A program made the position numbers and the translations under genes. This document shows, one piece after another, positions 8,136 through 18,559 of a stretch of 64,000 nt of DNA. Numbering within the stretch: the first letter of the stretch is position 1; each line of letters opens with the position of its first letter. Source of the DNA: JACKNG01 sp050184115 (lineage in GTDB: Bacteria > Pseudomonadota > Gammaproteobacteria > Ga0077536). The notes below the pieces were generated by a model. That model was not told the DNA's origin. It did not search any database and saw only the letters and a program-made list of their open reading frames with translations. The stretch is from positions 186,001-250,000 of the forward strand of contig JBFXAQ010000006.1 of assembly GCA_050184115.1 (NCBI GenBank), in the 5' to 3' direction.

Positions 8136-9716
8136 TCAGGGCCCGCGGTAACGGGCCAGCATGGTCAGCACGGTGCCGCGCTCGGCGGCGGCGTCCCACA
8201 GCTTGACCTCGACGACGTCGAGCTCGGCCTGGATTTGCGGGTAGGGATACATCGGCGGATAACCGGCGTCCGGCCACTGCCGCGCCGCGATCATGAAGAC
8301 CCACGGGCACTGCCGCAGGGCGTGCCGCAGCGTCTCATCGCTGCTGCCGGACGGTGGCAGTTCGAAGGCGCGGCGGTGACCGTGGAGGGCGACCCGGGCG
8401 CGCTCGATGGTGCTCACGCAGGCGCCGGGCGGCACGTGCTGATCGATGCCCTGCATGGCCTCGACGATGTCGCCCAGCGGTCGTAGCACCGCGCGTGCCT
8501 TCGCCGCCCCGCCGGCGGCGTGCCACTGCGGCGAGCGTACCCAGGCGGCGTCCGTGCCGGCGGCCTGCCACACCTCGGTGAACATGCCGAGGGTGGTCGG
8601 CGTGGCGACGAGCGCAAGTGCGAGCAGCGTGACGGCCTGCAGCGGACGGGTCAGATCGCCACCACGGGCGAGCCACGCACTGCCGAGCAGGAGATAAGCC
8701 AGCGCGATCGGCAGCAGCACCCACAGGAAGCGTGCCATGTGACCAGGATGCGGCCAGGCCAGGATCATGGCGAGGTAGGCGCCAAAGTAGAGCGCGTCGA
8801 GCGCACCCTGCCTGAGCCGTGCTAGCCACACGGCGCCGGCCACTGCCGCCCCGATCACGAGCACTGCCCGTGCGGCCGGTCCGGGGTTCGCGGCAAACAG
8901 CTCGGACGCCGCGCCGGCGGCGTGCACCGCGTTGAACGCGATCACCGCCGCGAGTCGCGCCGCGGTCGCGGCGGCATCGCCGGCGGCGATGCTGTCGAGA
9001 TAATCGACACGCGTCGCCAGGCTCGCGCGCCACGCGCTCCAGGCCAGGCCCGGGCCGACCAGGGCGAGGGCGGCGCCGAGCCGTACCCGCCAGCCGGGCG
9101 CGCGGACCAGGGCGACCAGCGCTGCTGCGACCAGCGCGATGCCGGCACTGCGCGCGAGCACGGCAAGACCACCGAGTATCGCGGCGACGAGCCAGGTACG
9201 TGGGTTCCTGGCGGCGGCGAACGTCCCCACGGCGGCGATGCTCACGGCGACGTAGAGCGGTTCGGAGACGACGTTGAAGGCAAGCAGCAGAGTCCCCGGC
9301 AGCGCCGCGAGCAGCAACGTCGCCGCGCTGGCCAGGGTCGCGCTGCCGAGCAGACCGGCGAGCCACGCCCGCACCACCACCAGCATCAGCGCGAGCAGCG
9401 CGCTGGTCGCGAGATAGGTCGCCGCGGGCCAGGCGCTGCCCCCGCCGAGCAGGCCGAGCAGCGCCGGGAACAGCGGCGGGAACGGGAAATCCGCGAACAG
9501 CGTGGTACCGAGGGCGTGCGGGGTGTCACGCCAGGGCGAGAAGAGATCCGCCACCAGCACGTAGACGTCGCCGTCGGAGAGGTTGCCCAGGAAGTCGTCG
9601 CGCGCCGACCACCAGGCGAAGAAGGCGAAGGCGGCGGCGCCGATCACGACGCCCTGCACCCGCCCGCCCGCCGCCGCGGTGGCGACGGCGGGGTCGCGGT
9701 CGCCGTGACCGCTCAC
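8136..9716 (-). CDS. GT-C-fold-like polytopic membrane protein (putative glycosyltransferase)
   Basis: A 526-residue polytopic protein with about ten hydrophobic segments. A short luminal/periplasmic loop after the first segment contains SARDDFLGNLSDGDVYVLVADLF, that is, acidic residues in the place where GT39/GT83-like polyprenyl-phosphate-dependent transferases keep their catalytic Asp. The C-terminal ~130 residues are soluble. The GTG at 9716 is chosen because it starts just before the first hydrophobic segment and 9 bases after the ettA stop. An upstream in-frame ATG at 9830 would overlap ettA by about 100 bases and add Arg-rich residues. The family assignment rests on topology and the DG/D loop only. 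It may form an operon with ettA. Substrate unknown. Confidence 0.6.
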   Translation of the reverse strand: MSGHGDRDPAVATAAAGGRVQGVVIGAAAFAFFAWWSARDDFLGNLSDGDVYVLVADLFSPWRDTPHALGTTLFADFPFPPLFPALLGLLGGGSAWPAATYLATSALLALMLVVVRAWLAGLLGSATLASAATLLLAALPGTLLLAFNVVSEPLYVAVSIAAVGTFAAARNPRTWLVAAILGGLAVLARSAGIALVAAALVALVRAPGWRVRLGAALALVGPGLAWSAWRASLATRVDYLDSIAAGDAAATAARLAAVIAFNAVHAAGAASELFAANPGPAARAVLVIGAAVAGAVWLARLRQGALDALYFGAYLAMILAWPHPGHMARFLWVLLPIALAYLLLGSAWLARGGDLTRPLQAVTLLALALVATPTTLGMFTEVWQAAGTDAAWVRSPQWHAAGGAAKARAVLRPLGDIVEAMQGIDQHVPPGACVSTIERARVALHGHRRAFELPPSGSSDETLRHALRQCPWVFMIAARQWPDAGYPPMYPYPQIQAELDVVEVKLWDAAAERGTVLTMLARYRGP

Positions 9717-9724
9717 GGGACCGG

Positions 9725-11398
<1,674 letters not shown>

Positions 11399-11702
11399 CG
11401 GAAACCTCGGGCGATCGCTGGTTGCGATCGCGCGTCGCAAGCACGCGCCGGGGCCGCGGGGTGGCGGTTCCGGCGCAGTCGGATTCACGGGACGACGACG
11501 ATCGGCAGCCCGGCCGTCGCGATGAGCGGCGCAGTATAAGGCCCATGTCGCGACGATTGAACTCGTCGTCGGCACACGGCCCCGGTGGTGATAGTCTGGC
11601 CGCCGCGCCGCACGCGGCGCCGGCCGAGGGGAGAACATCGATGAACACCGACAGCGCGCCCGCGAGGGCGCAGCGCGGCACCTCGCCCGCCGCGGCGGCG
11701 GC
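11399..11702. other. Divergent intergenic region with a short overlapping ORF
   Basis: About 304 bases between ettA (minus) and the PhyH gene (plus). They should hold promoters for both. A 21-codon frame at 11641-11706 (begins MNTDSAPARAQ, ends in Ala residues) has a good ribosome site (GAGGGGAGAA) before its ATG, and its stop overlaps the PhyH ATG at 11703. It could be a short coupled leader peptide, or chance. No terminator-like hairpin was seen. Confidence 0.35.
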
Positions 11703-12584
11703 ATGAGTGCCCTGCCCGCGCCGACCCGCGACCCGGCGCAGGCGCGCGCCGATCTCGACAGCCACGGGCTCGCCGTCCTCGTCGATGCCCTCGACGTGGA
11801 TGCCCTGGCGCGCGTGCGCGATCGCCTGACCGCCGCCATCGCCGCCAGCGAGGAAGACGGCGTGCCGACCCGCGGCTACGCTTTCGACCCGGACGAACAC
11901 AACATCCGCGTCTTCCATCTCTTCAACCTCGACCCGCTGTTCGTCGAACTGGTGCGCGACCCCCGCGCGCTCGGCTTCGTGCGGCACCTGCTCGGGCCGA
12001 AATTCCTCGTCTCCAACTTCAGCGCCAACATCACCACGCCGGGCAACGCACCGATGCTGATGCACGCCGACCAGGGCTACGTCTACCCGCCGTGGGGTGA
12101 ACGCCCGCTGGCCTGCAACGTCGGCTGGCTGCTCGACGACCTGACGGAGACGAACGGCGGCACGCGCGTGGTGCCGGGCTCGCACCGGCTCGATCACGGA
12201 CCGACCGCCGGCGAGGTGTACGACACCGTCGCGGTCGAGGCACCGGCCGGATCGATCATGGTCATGGACGGCCGGCTGTGGCACCAGACCGGTGCCAACC
12301 GCACCGCCGACCGTACCCGCGCGGCGCTGTTCGGCTACTACGTGCTGCGCTGGCTGCGCCCGCAGATCAACTGGAACGCGGCCCTGTGGCCGGAGACGGT
12401 GGCGCGGCTGGACCGCGAATTCCTGCACCTGCTCGGCTACTACACCGGCAACACCGAGACCCAGATCCCGAACGGTCGGCGCGCGGCCGTGCCGCAACCG
12501 CCGGGACTCGTCGAGAGCGGCCAGGATTTCGCGCTCGGTTCCGGCCAGGGTCACGGCCAAGGTCACGGCCAGCGCCGCCCATGA
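11703..12584 (+). CDS. Phytanoyl-CoA dioxygenase (PhyH) family protein
   Basis: A non-heme Fe(II)/2-oxoglutarate-dependent dioxygenase of the PhyH family, 293 aa. The metal ligands are visible as HADQGY (His121, Asp123) and the distal His194 in LWHQTGANRT, with Arg204/Arg206 downstream for 2-oxoglutarate. The jelly-roll core is typical (LLDDLTETNGGTRVVPGSH, then APAGSIMVMDG). These enzymes hydroxylate small molecules or acyl-CoAs; the substrate cannot be deduced. The C terminus ends in a Gly/His/Gln repeat (GQGHGQGHGQ), unusual for the family. The ATG at 11703 gives a standard length. The next gene, a SnoaL-like protein, starts 31 bases later on the same strand, probably in one operon. Confidence 0.88.
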   Translation: MSALPAPTRDPAQARADLDSHGLAVLVDALDVDALARVRDRLTAAIAASEEDGVPTRGYAFDPDEHNIRVFHLFNLDPLFVELVRDPRALGFVRHLLGPKFLVSNFSANITTPGNAPMLMHADQGYVYPPWGERPLACNVGWLLDDLTETNGGTRVVPGSHRLDHGPTAGEVYDTVAVEAPAGSIMVMDGRLWHQTGANRTADRTRAALFGYYVLRWLRPQINWNAALWPETVARLDREFLHLLGYYTGNTETQIPNGRRAAVPQPPGLVESGQDFALGSGQGHGQGHGQRRP

Positions 12585-12615
12585 CCACCACGACATACCC
12601 GAGGGAGAACCCGGC

Positions 12616-12999
12616 ATGACCGCACCCGGCCATCTGAGCGCCATCGTCGAAGACCTCGTGGCGACCTACAACGCGCGGGATTTCCCGCGCCTGCGCGCCT
12701 TCTTCGCCGACGATTTCCACTTCTGCCACCACAATCGCGGGTTCAGCCTCGACGACGCCGATGCCTTCGTCGCCCTGCTCGAGCAATTCGCGCGCGACAT
12801 CGTTCCCGATCGCCGCTTCGGCCCGCGCACGCGGATTGTCGAGGCCGGCAACGTGGTGGTACGCGAACAGCCCTGGGGCGGGCTGGTGCAGCAGGACATC
12901 CCCGGCATGGCCCGGGCCGGTGAGCGCCTGCAACTCGATCTCTGCACGGTGTTCGTGTTCAGCGGCGACAAGGTCGCCGAGTACCACGACTACGGTTGA
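12616..12999 (+). CDS. SnoaL/NTF2-like nuclear-transport-factor-fold protein
   Basis: A small 127-residue cone-fold protein. Residues 6-40 form the opening helix and strand (IVEDLVATYNARDFPRLRAFFADDF), and the C-terminal sheet reads LCTVFVFSGDKVAEYHDYG, a classic SnoaL-like ending. Members are polyketide cyclases, steroid isomerases or plain ligand-binding proteins; the catalytic type is not determinable. The ATG at 12616 follows GAGGGAGAACC, an excellent ribosome site. It follows the PhyH dioxygenase by 31 bases, so it may act on the same substrate. Confidence 0.8.
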   Translation: MTAPGHLSAIVEDLVATYNARDFPRLRAFFADDFHFCHHNRGFSLDDADAFVALLEQFARDIVPDRRFGPRTRIVEAGNVVVREQPWGGLVQQDIPGMARAGERLQLDLCTVFVFSGDKVAEYHDYG

Positions 13000-13077
13000 A
13001 GGCGATGACGGTCGAAGGTGCCGGGGTCACCACGTGGCAACCCCGGCAACGCCGCCGGGCCGCGGCGCGCGTGCGCC

Positions 13078-15162
13078 TCAGTTCGCGCTGGCCTGCTTGA
13101 CCGCCTTGCGCGCCATCTTGCGGATGTAGTGCTGCACGGCCTCGACCTCCTTGTCGGTGAAGTCGGGCATGCGCGGCATGCCGTTGGCGCGCTTGGCACC
13201 GTCGAGCACCACGGCCTTGAATGCGTCCAGGCTGAGGGGGATCGGTGACTCGCGCAGGTCCGGCGCACCGCCGCCCGAAACCGCCCCGCCGCCGTGGCAG
13301 AGGAAGCACGACTGGGCGTAGATCTCCTGGCCGGCGGTCGCCTTGGCGTCGTCGATGACGAAATCCGGGGCATCGACCGGCTGCGCCAGTTGCGGCGGCG
13401 GCGACGGCGGCACCTTGCCCGTGGCGTCGAGGGCGAAGGTGTACAGGCGGCGCGGGTGCACGCCGTATTTCCAGCCGTGCTGCGCCGCCAGCGAACCCGC
13501 GATGAGTCCCGCCCCGCCCCAGCCGACCAGCAGGGAGACGTACTGCTTGCCGTCGACGCTGTAGGTGACCGGCGGCGCCGAGATACCGACCCCGAGATCG
13601 ATGTCCCACAGGATCGCGCCGTCGGTGGCACGGTAGGCGACGAAATGACCGTCGGCGCGACCCTCGAAGACGAGGTTGCCGGCGGTCGTCATGGTGCCGG
13701 GATTCCACTGCGGCGGCAGGTCCTGTTTCCACACCTGCACGTTCCTGATCGGATCCCAGGCCTGCAGGTAGCCGTAACCGTAGTCGACCGGGGTGTCATC
13801 GGTGCCGAACTCGGTGCCGACGCCGACGTAGAAATGCGGCGACTTGAAGTTGCGCAGGTCGACGCCGGTGTCACGCCACATCGCCGGCATCTCGATGGTC
13901 GGAATGTAGACCAGGCCGGTATCCGGGTTGTAGCTCATGGCGTGCCAGGAATGGGCACCGAAGGGGCTCGGCCAGACCAGTTCCTCGCCGTCCTCGTAGC
14001 GTGCCCCCGGCGTCTCCACCGGCCGCCCGGTCTTGAGGTCGACGTGGCTGGCCCAGGTCGCCTGGGCGATCTTCTCAGCCGACAGCAACTCGCCGTTCTC
14101 GCGGTTGATGACGTAGAAGAAGCCGTTCTTGGGCGCGTGCATCAAGGCCTTGATGGTCTGCTCGCCGTACTTCAGATCGGCCAGCACGATGTCCATGTTG
14201 GAGTTGTAGTCCCAGGTTTCGCCGGGATTGGTCTGGTAGTGCCACTTGTACTCGCCGGTGTCGGCGTCGAGCGCGACGATCGAACAGAGGAACAGGTTGT
14301 CACCACCGTCCGGTGAGCGGATCTTGATGTTCCACGGGCTGCCGTTGCCGGTGCCGATGTAGACGGCGTTGAACTCGGGGTCGTAGGTGAAACCGTGCCA
14401 GGCGTTGCCGCCACCGCCGTATTTCCACCACTCGCCGGTCCAGGTCTTGGCCGCCATCTCCATGGCCTTGTTCTCGAAGCCGTCGGCCGGATTGCCGGGC
14501 ACGATCCAGAAGCGCCAGGCCTGTTCGCCGGTGTTGGCGTCGTAGGCGGTGACGTAGCCGCGCGCAGCCTCCTGTTCGGTGCCGCCGTTGCCGATGAGGA
14601 CCTTGCCGCGGAAGATCTTGGGCGCGCCGGTGATGTAGTAGGAACGCCGCGGGTCGATTGTCATGGTCTCCCAGACCTTCTCGCCGGTGTGGCGGTTGAG
14701 TCCGACCAGGCGACCGTCGATGGTGGAGATGATGAGCTTGTCCTCCCACACCGCCGGACCCTTGTTCTGATCCCACATCACGCGCAGGCGGTCACCGGCG
14801 TGCTCGATCGACTTGGGGTCGTACTCCCACAGCAGCTTGCCCGTCTTGGCGTCGACCGCGCGGGTCTTGGAATAGGAACCGGTGAAGTAGATGACGCCGT
14901 CGACCACCAGCGGTGTCGCGACCAGCGAGCGGTCGCCGGGCAGTTCGAGCACCCATTCGACGCCGAGACGTTTCACCGAGTTTTCGTCGATCTGCTTCAG
15001 CGGACTGTAGCGCTGTTCGGTGTAGTCGTGACCGAAGGCGGCCCAGTTGCTGCCATCGCCACGGACCGACAACGTGGCATCATTCACCACCGTCTCGGCA
15101 TGGCCCGCGTGCACCATGCCGGCACAGACCCCGGCGGCAATCCATCGAAAAGCTGAATTCAT
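13078..15162 (-). CDS. Quinohemoprotein (PQQ + heme c) alcohol dehydrogenase-type enzyme
   Basis: A periplasmic PQQ-dependent dehydrogenase with a C-terminal cytochrome c domain, 694 aa. It has a signal peptide (cut near HAGHAE), eight propeller W motifs (for example AVDAKTGKLLWEYDP, ALDADTGEYKWHYQT), the catalytic Asp in PGETWDYNSNMD, and a heme c motif CFLCH at about residues 619-623 with the downstream axial Met in GMPRMPDF. The ATG at 15162 follows AGGGGAGAGG. Two departures stand out. The vicinal Cys-Cys that normally stacks on PQQ is absent (the region reads RVMWDQNKGPAVWEDK). The residue two after the catalytic Asp is Asn, neither the Asp of lanthanide-type XoxF nor the usual Ala/Thr. 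The substrate is unknown; electrons would go to a cytochrome or oxidase. Confidence 0.88.
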   Translation of the reverse strand: MNSAFRWIAAGVCAGMVHAGHAETVVNDATLSVRGDGSNWAAFGHDYTEQRYSPLKQIDENSVKRLGVEWVLELPGDRSLVATPLVVDGVIYFTGSYSKTRAVDAKTGKLLWEYDPKSIEHAGDRLRVMWDQNKGPAVWEDKLIISTIDGRLVGLNRHTGEKVWETMTIDPRRSYYITGAPKIFRGKVLIGNGGTEQEAARGYVTAYDANTGEQAWRFWIVPGNPADGFENKAMEMAAKTWTGEWWKYGGGGNAWHGFTYDPEFNAVYIGTGNGSPWNIKIRSPDGGDNLFLCSIVALDADTGEYKWHYQTNPGETWDYNSNMDIVLADLKYGEQTIKALMHAPKNGFFYVINRENGELLSAEKIAQATWASHVDLKTGRPVETPGARYEDGEELVWPSPFGAHSWHAMSYNPDTGLVYIPTIEMPAMWRDTGVDLRNFKSPHFYVGVGTEFGTDDTPVDYGYGYLQAWDPIRNVQVWKQDLPPQWNPGTMTTAGNLVFEGRADGHFVAYRATDGAILWDIDLGVGISAPPVTYSVDGKQYVSLLVGWGGAGLIAGSLAAQHGWKYGVHPRRLYTFALDATGKVPPSPPPQLAQPVDAPDFVIDDAKATAGQEIYAQSCFLCHGGGAVSGGGAPDLRESPIPLSLDAFKAVVLDGAKRANGMPRMPDFTDKEVEAVQHYIRKMARKAVKQASAN

Positions 15163-15315
15163 GTGGACCTCTCCCCTTGATGTCGTATCCCGCGCCCCGA
15201 GCTCCCCGCTGGACCGGCGCGCGGGAGGCCGGATTCTAGCCTGGATTCCGGCCGCGCCCGCGGTCACGACCGCCTCGGCCGGGCGCTCTCGCAGCCGTCC
15301 CCGCGCGCGACCGCC

Positions 15316-16167
15316 GTGAGCGGCCTGCGCGACACCCTGGTCGAGCAGGCGGCGCGGGTGTGCGCCGCGTTCGGCCCGCTGCACCTCGGCCGGGCCCTGT
15401 TCGGCGACCCGACGGCCGCTGCCGTGCGCGACGCCGAGTTCGGCCTGCTCGCCCTGGAGGACGGCGCGGCCGGCCTCTACTACGCCTGGCTCGGCGGCGA
15501 ACAGGCCCTGCTGCCGCAGCGCTTCCGCGCGGCGGATTTCACCGGTGTCGACGTCATGGACGTGGTCCGCCTCTACCGCGGCGAGGCCGATACCGAGCGT
15601 TCGCTCGGGCTTGCCGCCATCAGCGCGGTCACCGCGTACCTGCATGCCCGCGCCGGCTACCGCGCGCCCGACGCGCCCGATTCGATGGCCGGGCTCGACC
15701 TGGCGCCCGGCACCCGCCTCGGCTTCATCGGTCATTTCGCACCGCTCGTGCGTGCGGCCCGCGCCCGCGGCATCGACGTCGCCGTGGTCGAACGCAAGGC
15801 GCACCTGGTCCACGCCGAACCCGGCCTCGTCGTCAGCCTCGACCCGGCCGTGCTGCACGACCGCACGATCATCATCTGTACCGGCGCGACCTTGTTGAAC
15901 GACAGCTTCGAGACCATGCTCGTGCATTGCCGGCAGGCCGACCGGCTGCTCCTGGTCGGGCCGACGGTGGGCTTCTTTCCCGACGTGGTGTTCGCGCGCG
16001 GTGTCGATACCGTGGCCGGGACGTCGATCGTCGACACGTCGCTCGCCGTGTCCCGCCTCGCCGCCGGGCACAAGGTCGGCGATGCCGGGCGGCGCACCCT
16101 GATCGCGCGCGACGCCTATCCCGGCTTCGACGCCCTGCTCGAGCGCGCCCGGCGCGCGCCGGCGTGA
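15316..16167 (+). CDS. DUF364-family protein (putative heavy-metal-chelation domain)
   Basis: A 283-residue protein with the C-terminal Rossmann-like DUF364 domain: TRLGFIGHFAPLVRAARARG, VAVVERKAH, then IIICTGATLLNDSFETML and LLLVGPTVGFFPDVVFARGVD followed by AGTSIVDTS. The N-terminal third corresponds to the small companion domain. Family members have been linked with metal or siderophore handling, but no reaction is established. The start is GTG at 15316. It lies divergent from the PQQ dehydrogenase gene (153 bases between starts) and 19 bases before exoD. Confidence 0.75.
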   Translation: MSGLRDTLVEQAARVCAAFGPLHLGRALFGDPTAAAVRDAEFGLLALEDGAAGLYYAWLGGEQALLPQRFRAADFTGVDVMDVVRLYRGEADTERSLGLAAISAVTAYLHARAGYRAPDAPDSMAGLDLAPGTRLGFIGHFAPLVRAARARGIDVAVVERKAHLVHAEPGLVVSLDPAVLHDRTIIICTGATLLNDSFETMLVHCRQADRLLLVGPTVGFFPDVVFARGVDTVAGTSIVDTSLAVSRLAAGHKVGDAGRRTLIARDAYPGFDALLERARRAPA

Positions 16168-16186
16168 GTCCGCGCACACGTTGCCG

Positions 16187-16810
16187 ATGACCTCGCGCGC
16201 CGAACTCGTCGCCTTCGTACAGCGCCATGCGGCACGCGGCGTCGACGCGCCGACCAGCCTCGGCGACATCGCCGACGGGCTCGGCGATTCGGGCTTCTCC
16301 ATCCTTTGCGCCGTGATCGCCCTGCCCTTCCTGACGCCAGTGCCGTTGGGGCCGTTGGCGACCGTCGCCGGCCTCGCCCTCGCTGTCCTCGGTGGCCAGA
16401 TCCTGCGCGGCGCCGCGGCACCCAGCCTGCCGTCGCGAGCCCGCTCCACACGTCTCTCGCCGCGCCTGCTCGGCGCCGTGATGCGGCTGCTCGGGCGCGT
16501 GCTCGCGGTCGTCGACCGCGTCAGCAGGCCGCGCCAGCAGGCGCTGGTCGAAGGCGCCCGCGGCGCGCGCCTGCGCGGCCTGGTCACCGCCGGCGCCGGC
16601 CTGGTGATGGCGGTGCCACTGTTCGGCCTGCCCTTCAACAACGCCCTGCCGGCGCTCGCCGTCGTGCTGGTGTCGCTGGCCGAACTCGAGGACGACGGTG
16701 TGCTGGCTTGGGCCGCCGTCGTCGTCCTGGGCTTCGCCACGCTGTACGTCGGCGCCGTGTGGCTCGCCGTCGCCCTGCTCGGGCGCGAAGCGATCGCGCT
16801 GGTGGCCTGA
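16187..16810 (+). CDS. ExoD family exopolysaccharide-synthesis protein
   Basis: An integral membrane protein of the ExoD family (207 aa). Seen are the N-terminal helix (LGDIADGLGDSGFSILCAVIALPFL), the Pro-rich turn TPVPLGPLATVAGLALAVLGGQ, and a C-terminal block of three membrane helices beginning AVPLFGLPFNNALPALAVVLVSLAELEDDG. In rhizobia exoD affects exopolysaccharide production and alkali tolerance; the molecular function is unknown. A TTG at 16181 is possible but the ATG at 16187 is preferred. It probably forms an operon with the preceding DUF364 gene. Confidence 0.85.
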   Translation: MTSRAELVAFVQRHAARGVDAPTSLGDIADGLGDSGFSILCAVIALPFLTPVPLGPLATVAGLALAVLGGQILRGAAAPSLPSRARSTRLSPRLLGAVMRLLGRVLAVVDRVSRPRQQALVEGARGARLRGLVTAGAGLVMAVPLFGLPFNNALPALAVVLVSLAELEDDGVLAWAAVVVLGFATLYVGAVWLAVALLGREAIALVA

Positions 16811-16835
16811 GGCGACGCAAAACATGTGTTTCGCC
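16811..16835. promoter_or_regulatory. Imperfect inverted repeat between exoD and selO
   Basis: Directly after the exoD stop is GGCGA...AAACA-TG-TGTTT-CGCC, nested inverted repeats centred near 16825. It lacks a T-run, so it is not a standard terminator. It could be an operator ahead of selO or a chance hairpin. Confidence 0.3.
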
Positions 16836-16928
16836 GGTCCTGCGCCCTGTGCTCGGGACACCGGCCTGCCGCTAGAATCGCACCATGAATGCCGTGACCG
16901 CCCTGCCGACCGTCGCCCGAGGAGTGCC

Positions 16929-18545
16929 GTGAACGCACCCGCACGCCTGCACGAACTGCGTTTCGACAACCGTTTCGTCGACGCTTTGCCGGGCGACCCC
17001 GAAACCGCCAACTACCGCCGCCAGGTCAGCGGGGCGTGCTGGTCGGCGGTCGCCCCGACCGCCGTTGCCGCGCCACGGCTGGTGGCCTGCGCGGAGGAGG
17101 TCCTGGCCCTGCTCGACCTGGCGCCGGAGACGGCCGAAGACCCGCTCTTCGCCGAGATCTTCGCCGGCAATCGCCTGCTCGACGGCATGCAACCGCACGC
17201 CACGTGCTACGGCGGTCACCAGTTCGGCAACTGGGCCGGCCAGCTCGGCGACGGCCGTGCGATCAACCTCGGCGAGGTGGTCAACCAACGTGGCGAGCGC
17301 TGGGTACTGCAGCTCAAGGGCGCCGGCCCCACCCCCTACTCGCGCGGTGCCGACGGCCTGGCCGTGCTGCGCTCGAGCGTGCGCGAGTTCCTCTGCTCGG
17401 AGGCCATGCATCACCTCGGCGTCCCGACCACCCGTGCCCTGTCGTTGGTGACGACCGGCGAAACCGTGGTGCGCGACATGTTCTACGACGGCCATCCCCG
17501 CCCCGAACCGGGCGCCGTGGTGTGCCGCGTGGCGCCGTCCTTCACCCGCTTCGGGCATTTCGAGATCCACGCCGCGCGCGGCGACCACGCCCTCCTGCAA
17601 CGGCTTGCCGATTTCACCATCGACACCGATTTTCCCCACCTCGGCGCGGTCGGTGACGAGCCCACGGCGCGGCGCGCGCGCAACGTAGCCTGGTTCGACG
17701 AAGTCTGCCGACGCACCGCACGGCTGATGGCGGAATGGATGCGGGTCGGTTTCGTACACGGCGTGATGAACACCGACAACCTGTCCGTCCTGGGTCTCAC
17801 CATCGACTACGGACCCTACGGTTGGCTCGACGACTACGACCCCGACTGGACCCCCAACACCACCGACGCCCAGGGCCGCCGCTACCGCTACGGCCAGCAG
17901 CCACAGATCGCGCTGTGGAACCTGCTCCAGCTCGCCAACGCCATCCTGCCGCTGGTCGGCGAGGCGGCACCGCTGGAACGCGCGCTGGAGGACTACGGAC
18001 GTCACTACGAGGCGGCCTGGCGCGAGGCGATGGCGGCCAAGCTCGGCCTCGCCCGGCTCGACGGCGCCGACGACCAGGCCCTGGTCGAGACCTTGCTCGG
18101 CCTGCTCACCGCGGCCGAGACCGACATGACCTTGTTCTACCGCGTACTCAACGCGCTAGCCCCCGCCGACGCCGGCGCCGCGGACGACCTCGTCGCTCGC
18201 TTCGCCCCGACCTGGTACCGCCCCGAGACGGTCGATGCCGGCTATCGCGCGCGGCTCGCCGCCTGGCTCGGCGACTACCTGGGGCGTGTGCGGATCGACG
18301 ACCTCACCCCCGATCAGCGTGCCGCGCGCATGCGCCGCGCCAACCCGCTCTACGTACCGCGCAACTACCTCGCGCAGCTCGCCATCGATCGCGCGGAAGA
18401 AGGCGATTTCGCCGGCGTGCGCGAACTGCTCGACGTCGTCCGCAAGCCGTACGACCCGCAGCCCGGCCGCGACGCCTATGCCGCGCCACGACCGGACTGG
18501 GCGCGCAGCCGCGCCGGTTGTTCGATGCTGTCCTGCAGTTCCTGA
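16929..18545 (+). CDS. selO: Protein adenylyltransferase SelO
   Basis: A pseudokinase-fold enzyme that transfers AMP from ATP to protein Ser/Thr/Tyr residues in redox stress responses. The 538-residue product shows the family blocks YGGHQFGNWAGQLGDGRAIN, LQLKGAGPTPYSRGADG, AVLRSSVREFLCSEAM and HGVMNTDNLSVLGLTIDYG, the last holding the metal-binding Asn/Asp. The C terminus ends SCSS, so Cys occupies the place of the selenocysteine in the animal homologue. The GTG at 16929, preceded by CGAGGAGTGCC, gives the right start; further in-frame upstream sequence overlaps exoD. It lies 14 bases before the phosphodiesterase gene, so the two are probably co-transcribed. Confidence 0.95.
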   Translation: MNAPARLHELRFDNRFVDALPGDPETANYRRQVSGACWSAVAPTAVAAPRLVACAEEVLALLDLAPETAEDPLFAEIFAGNRLLDGMQPHATCYGGHQFGNWAGQLGDGRAINLGEVVNQRGERWVLQLKGAGPTPYSRGADGLAVLRSSVREFLCSEAMHHLGVPTTRALSLVTTGETVVRDMFYDGHPRPEPGAVVCRVAPSFTRFGHFEIHAARGDHALLQRLADFTIDTDFPHLGAVGDEPTARRARNVAWFDEVCRRTARLMAEWMRVGFVHGVMNTDNLSVLGLTIDYGPYGWLDDYDPDWTPNTTDAQGRRYRYGQQPQIALWNLLQLANAILPLVGEAAPLERALEDYGRHYEAAWREAMAAKLGLARLDGADDQALVETLLGLLTAAETDMTLFYRVLNALAPADAGAADDLVARFAPTWYRPETVDAGYRARLAAWLGDYLGRVRIDDLTPDQRAARMRRANPLYVPRNYLAQLAIDRAEEGDFAGVRELLDVVRKPYDPQPGRDAYAAPRPDWARSRAGCSMLSCSS

Positions 18546-18559
18546 GCGACGACGCCCCT

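Noticed and set aside
13078..15162. Lanthanide-dependent methanol dehydrogenase XoxF
   Set aside because: It has a C-terminal heme c domain and Asn in place of the extra Asp that marks XoxF.
15163..16944. In-frame N-terminal extension of the PQQ dehydrogenase reading frame
   Set aside because: It would overlap the DUF364 and exoD genes on the other strand and has no signal; the true start at 15162 has a signal peptide and a ribosome site.
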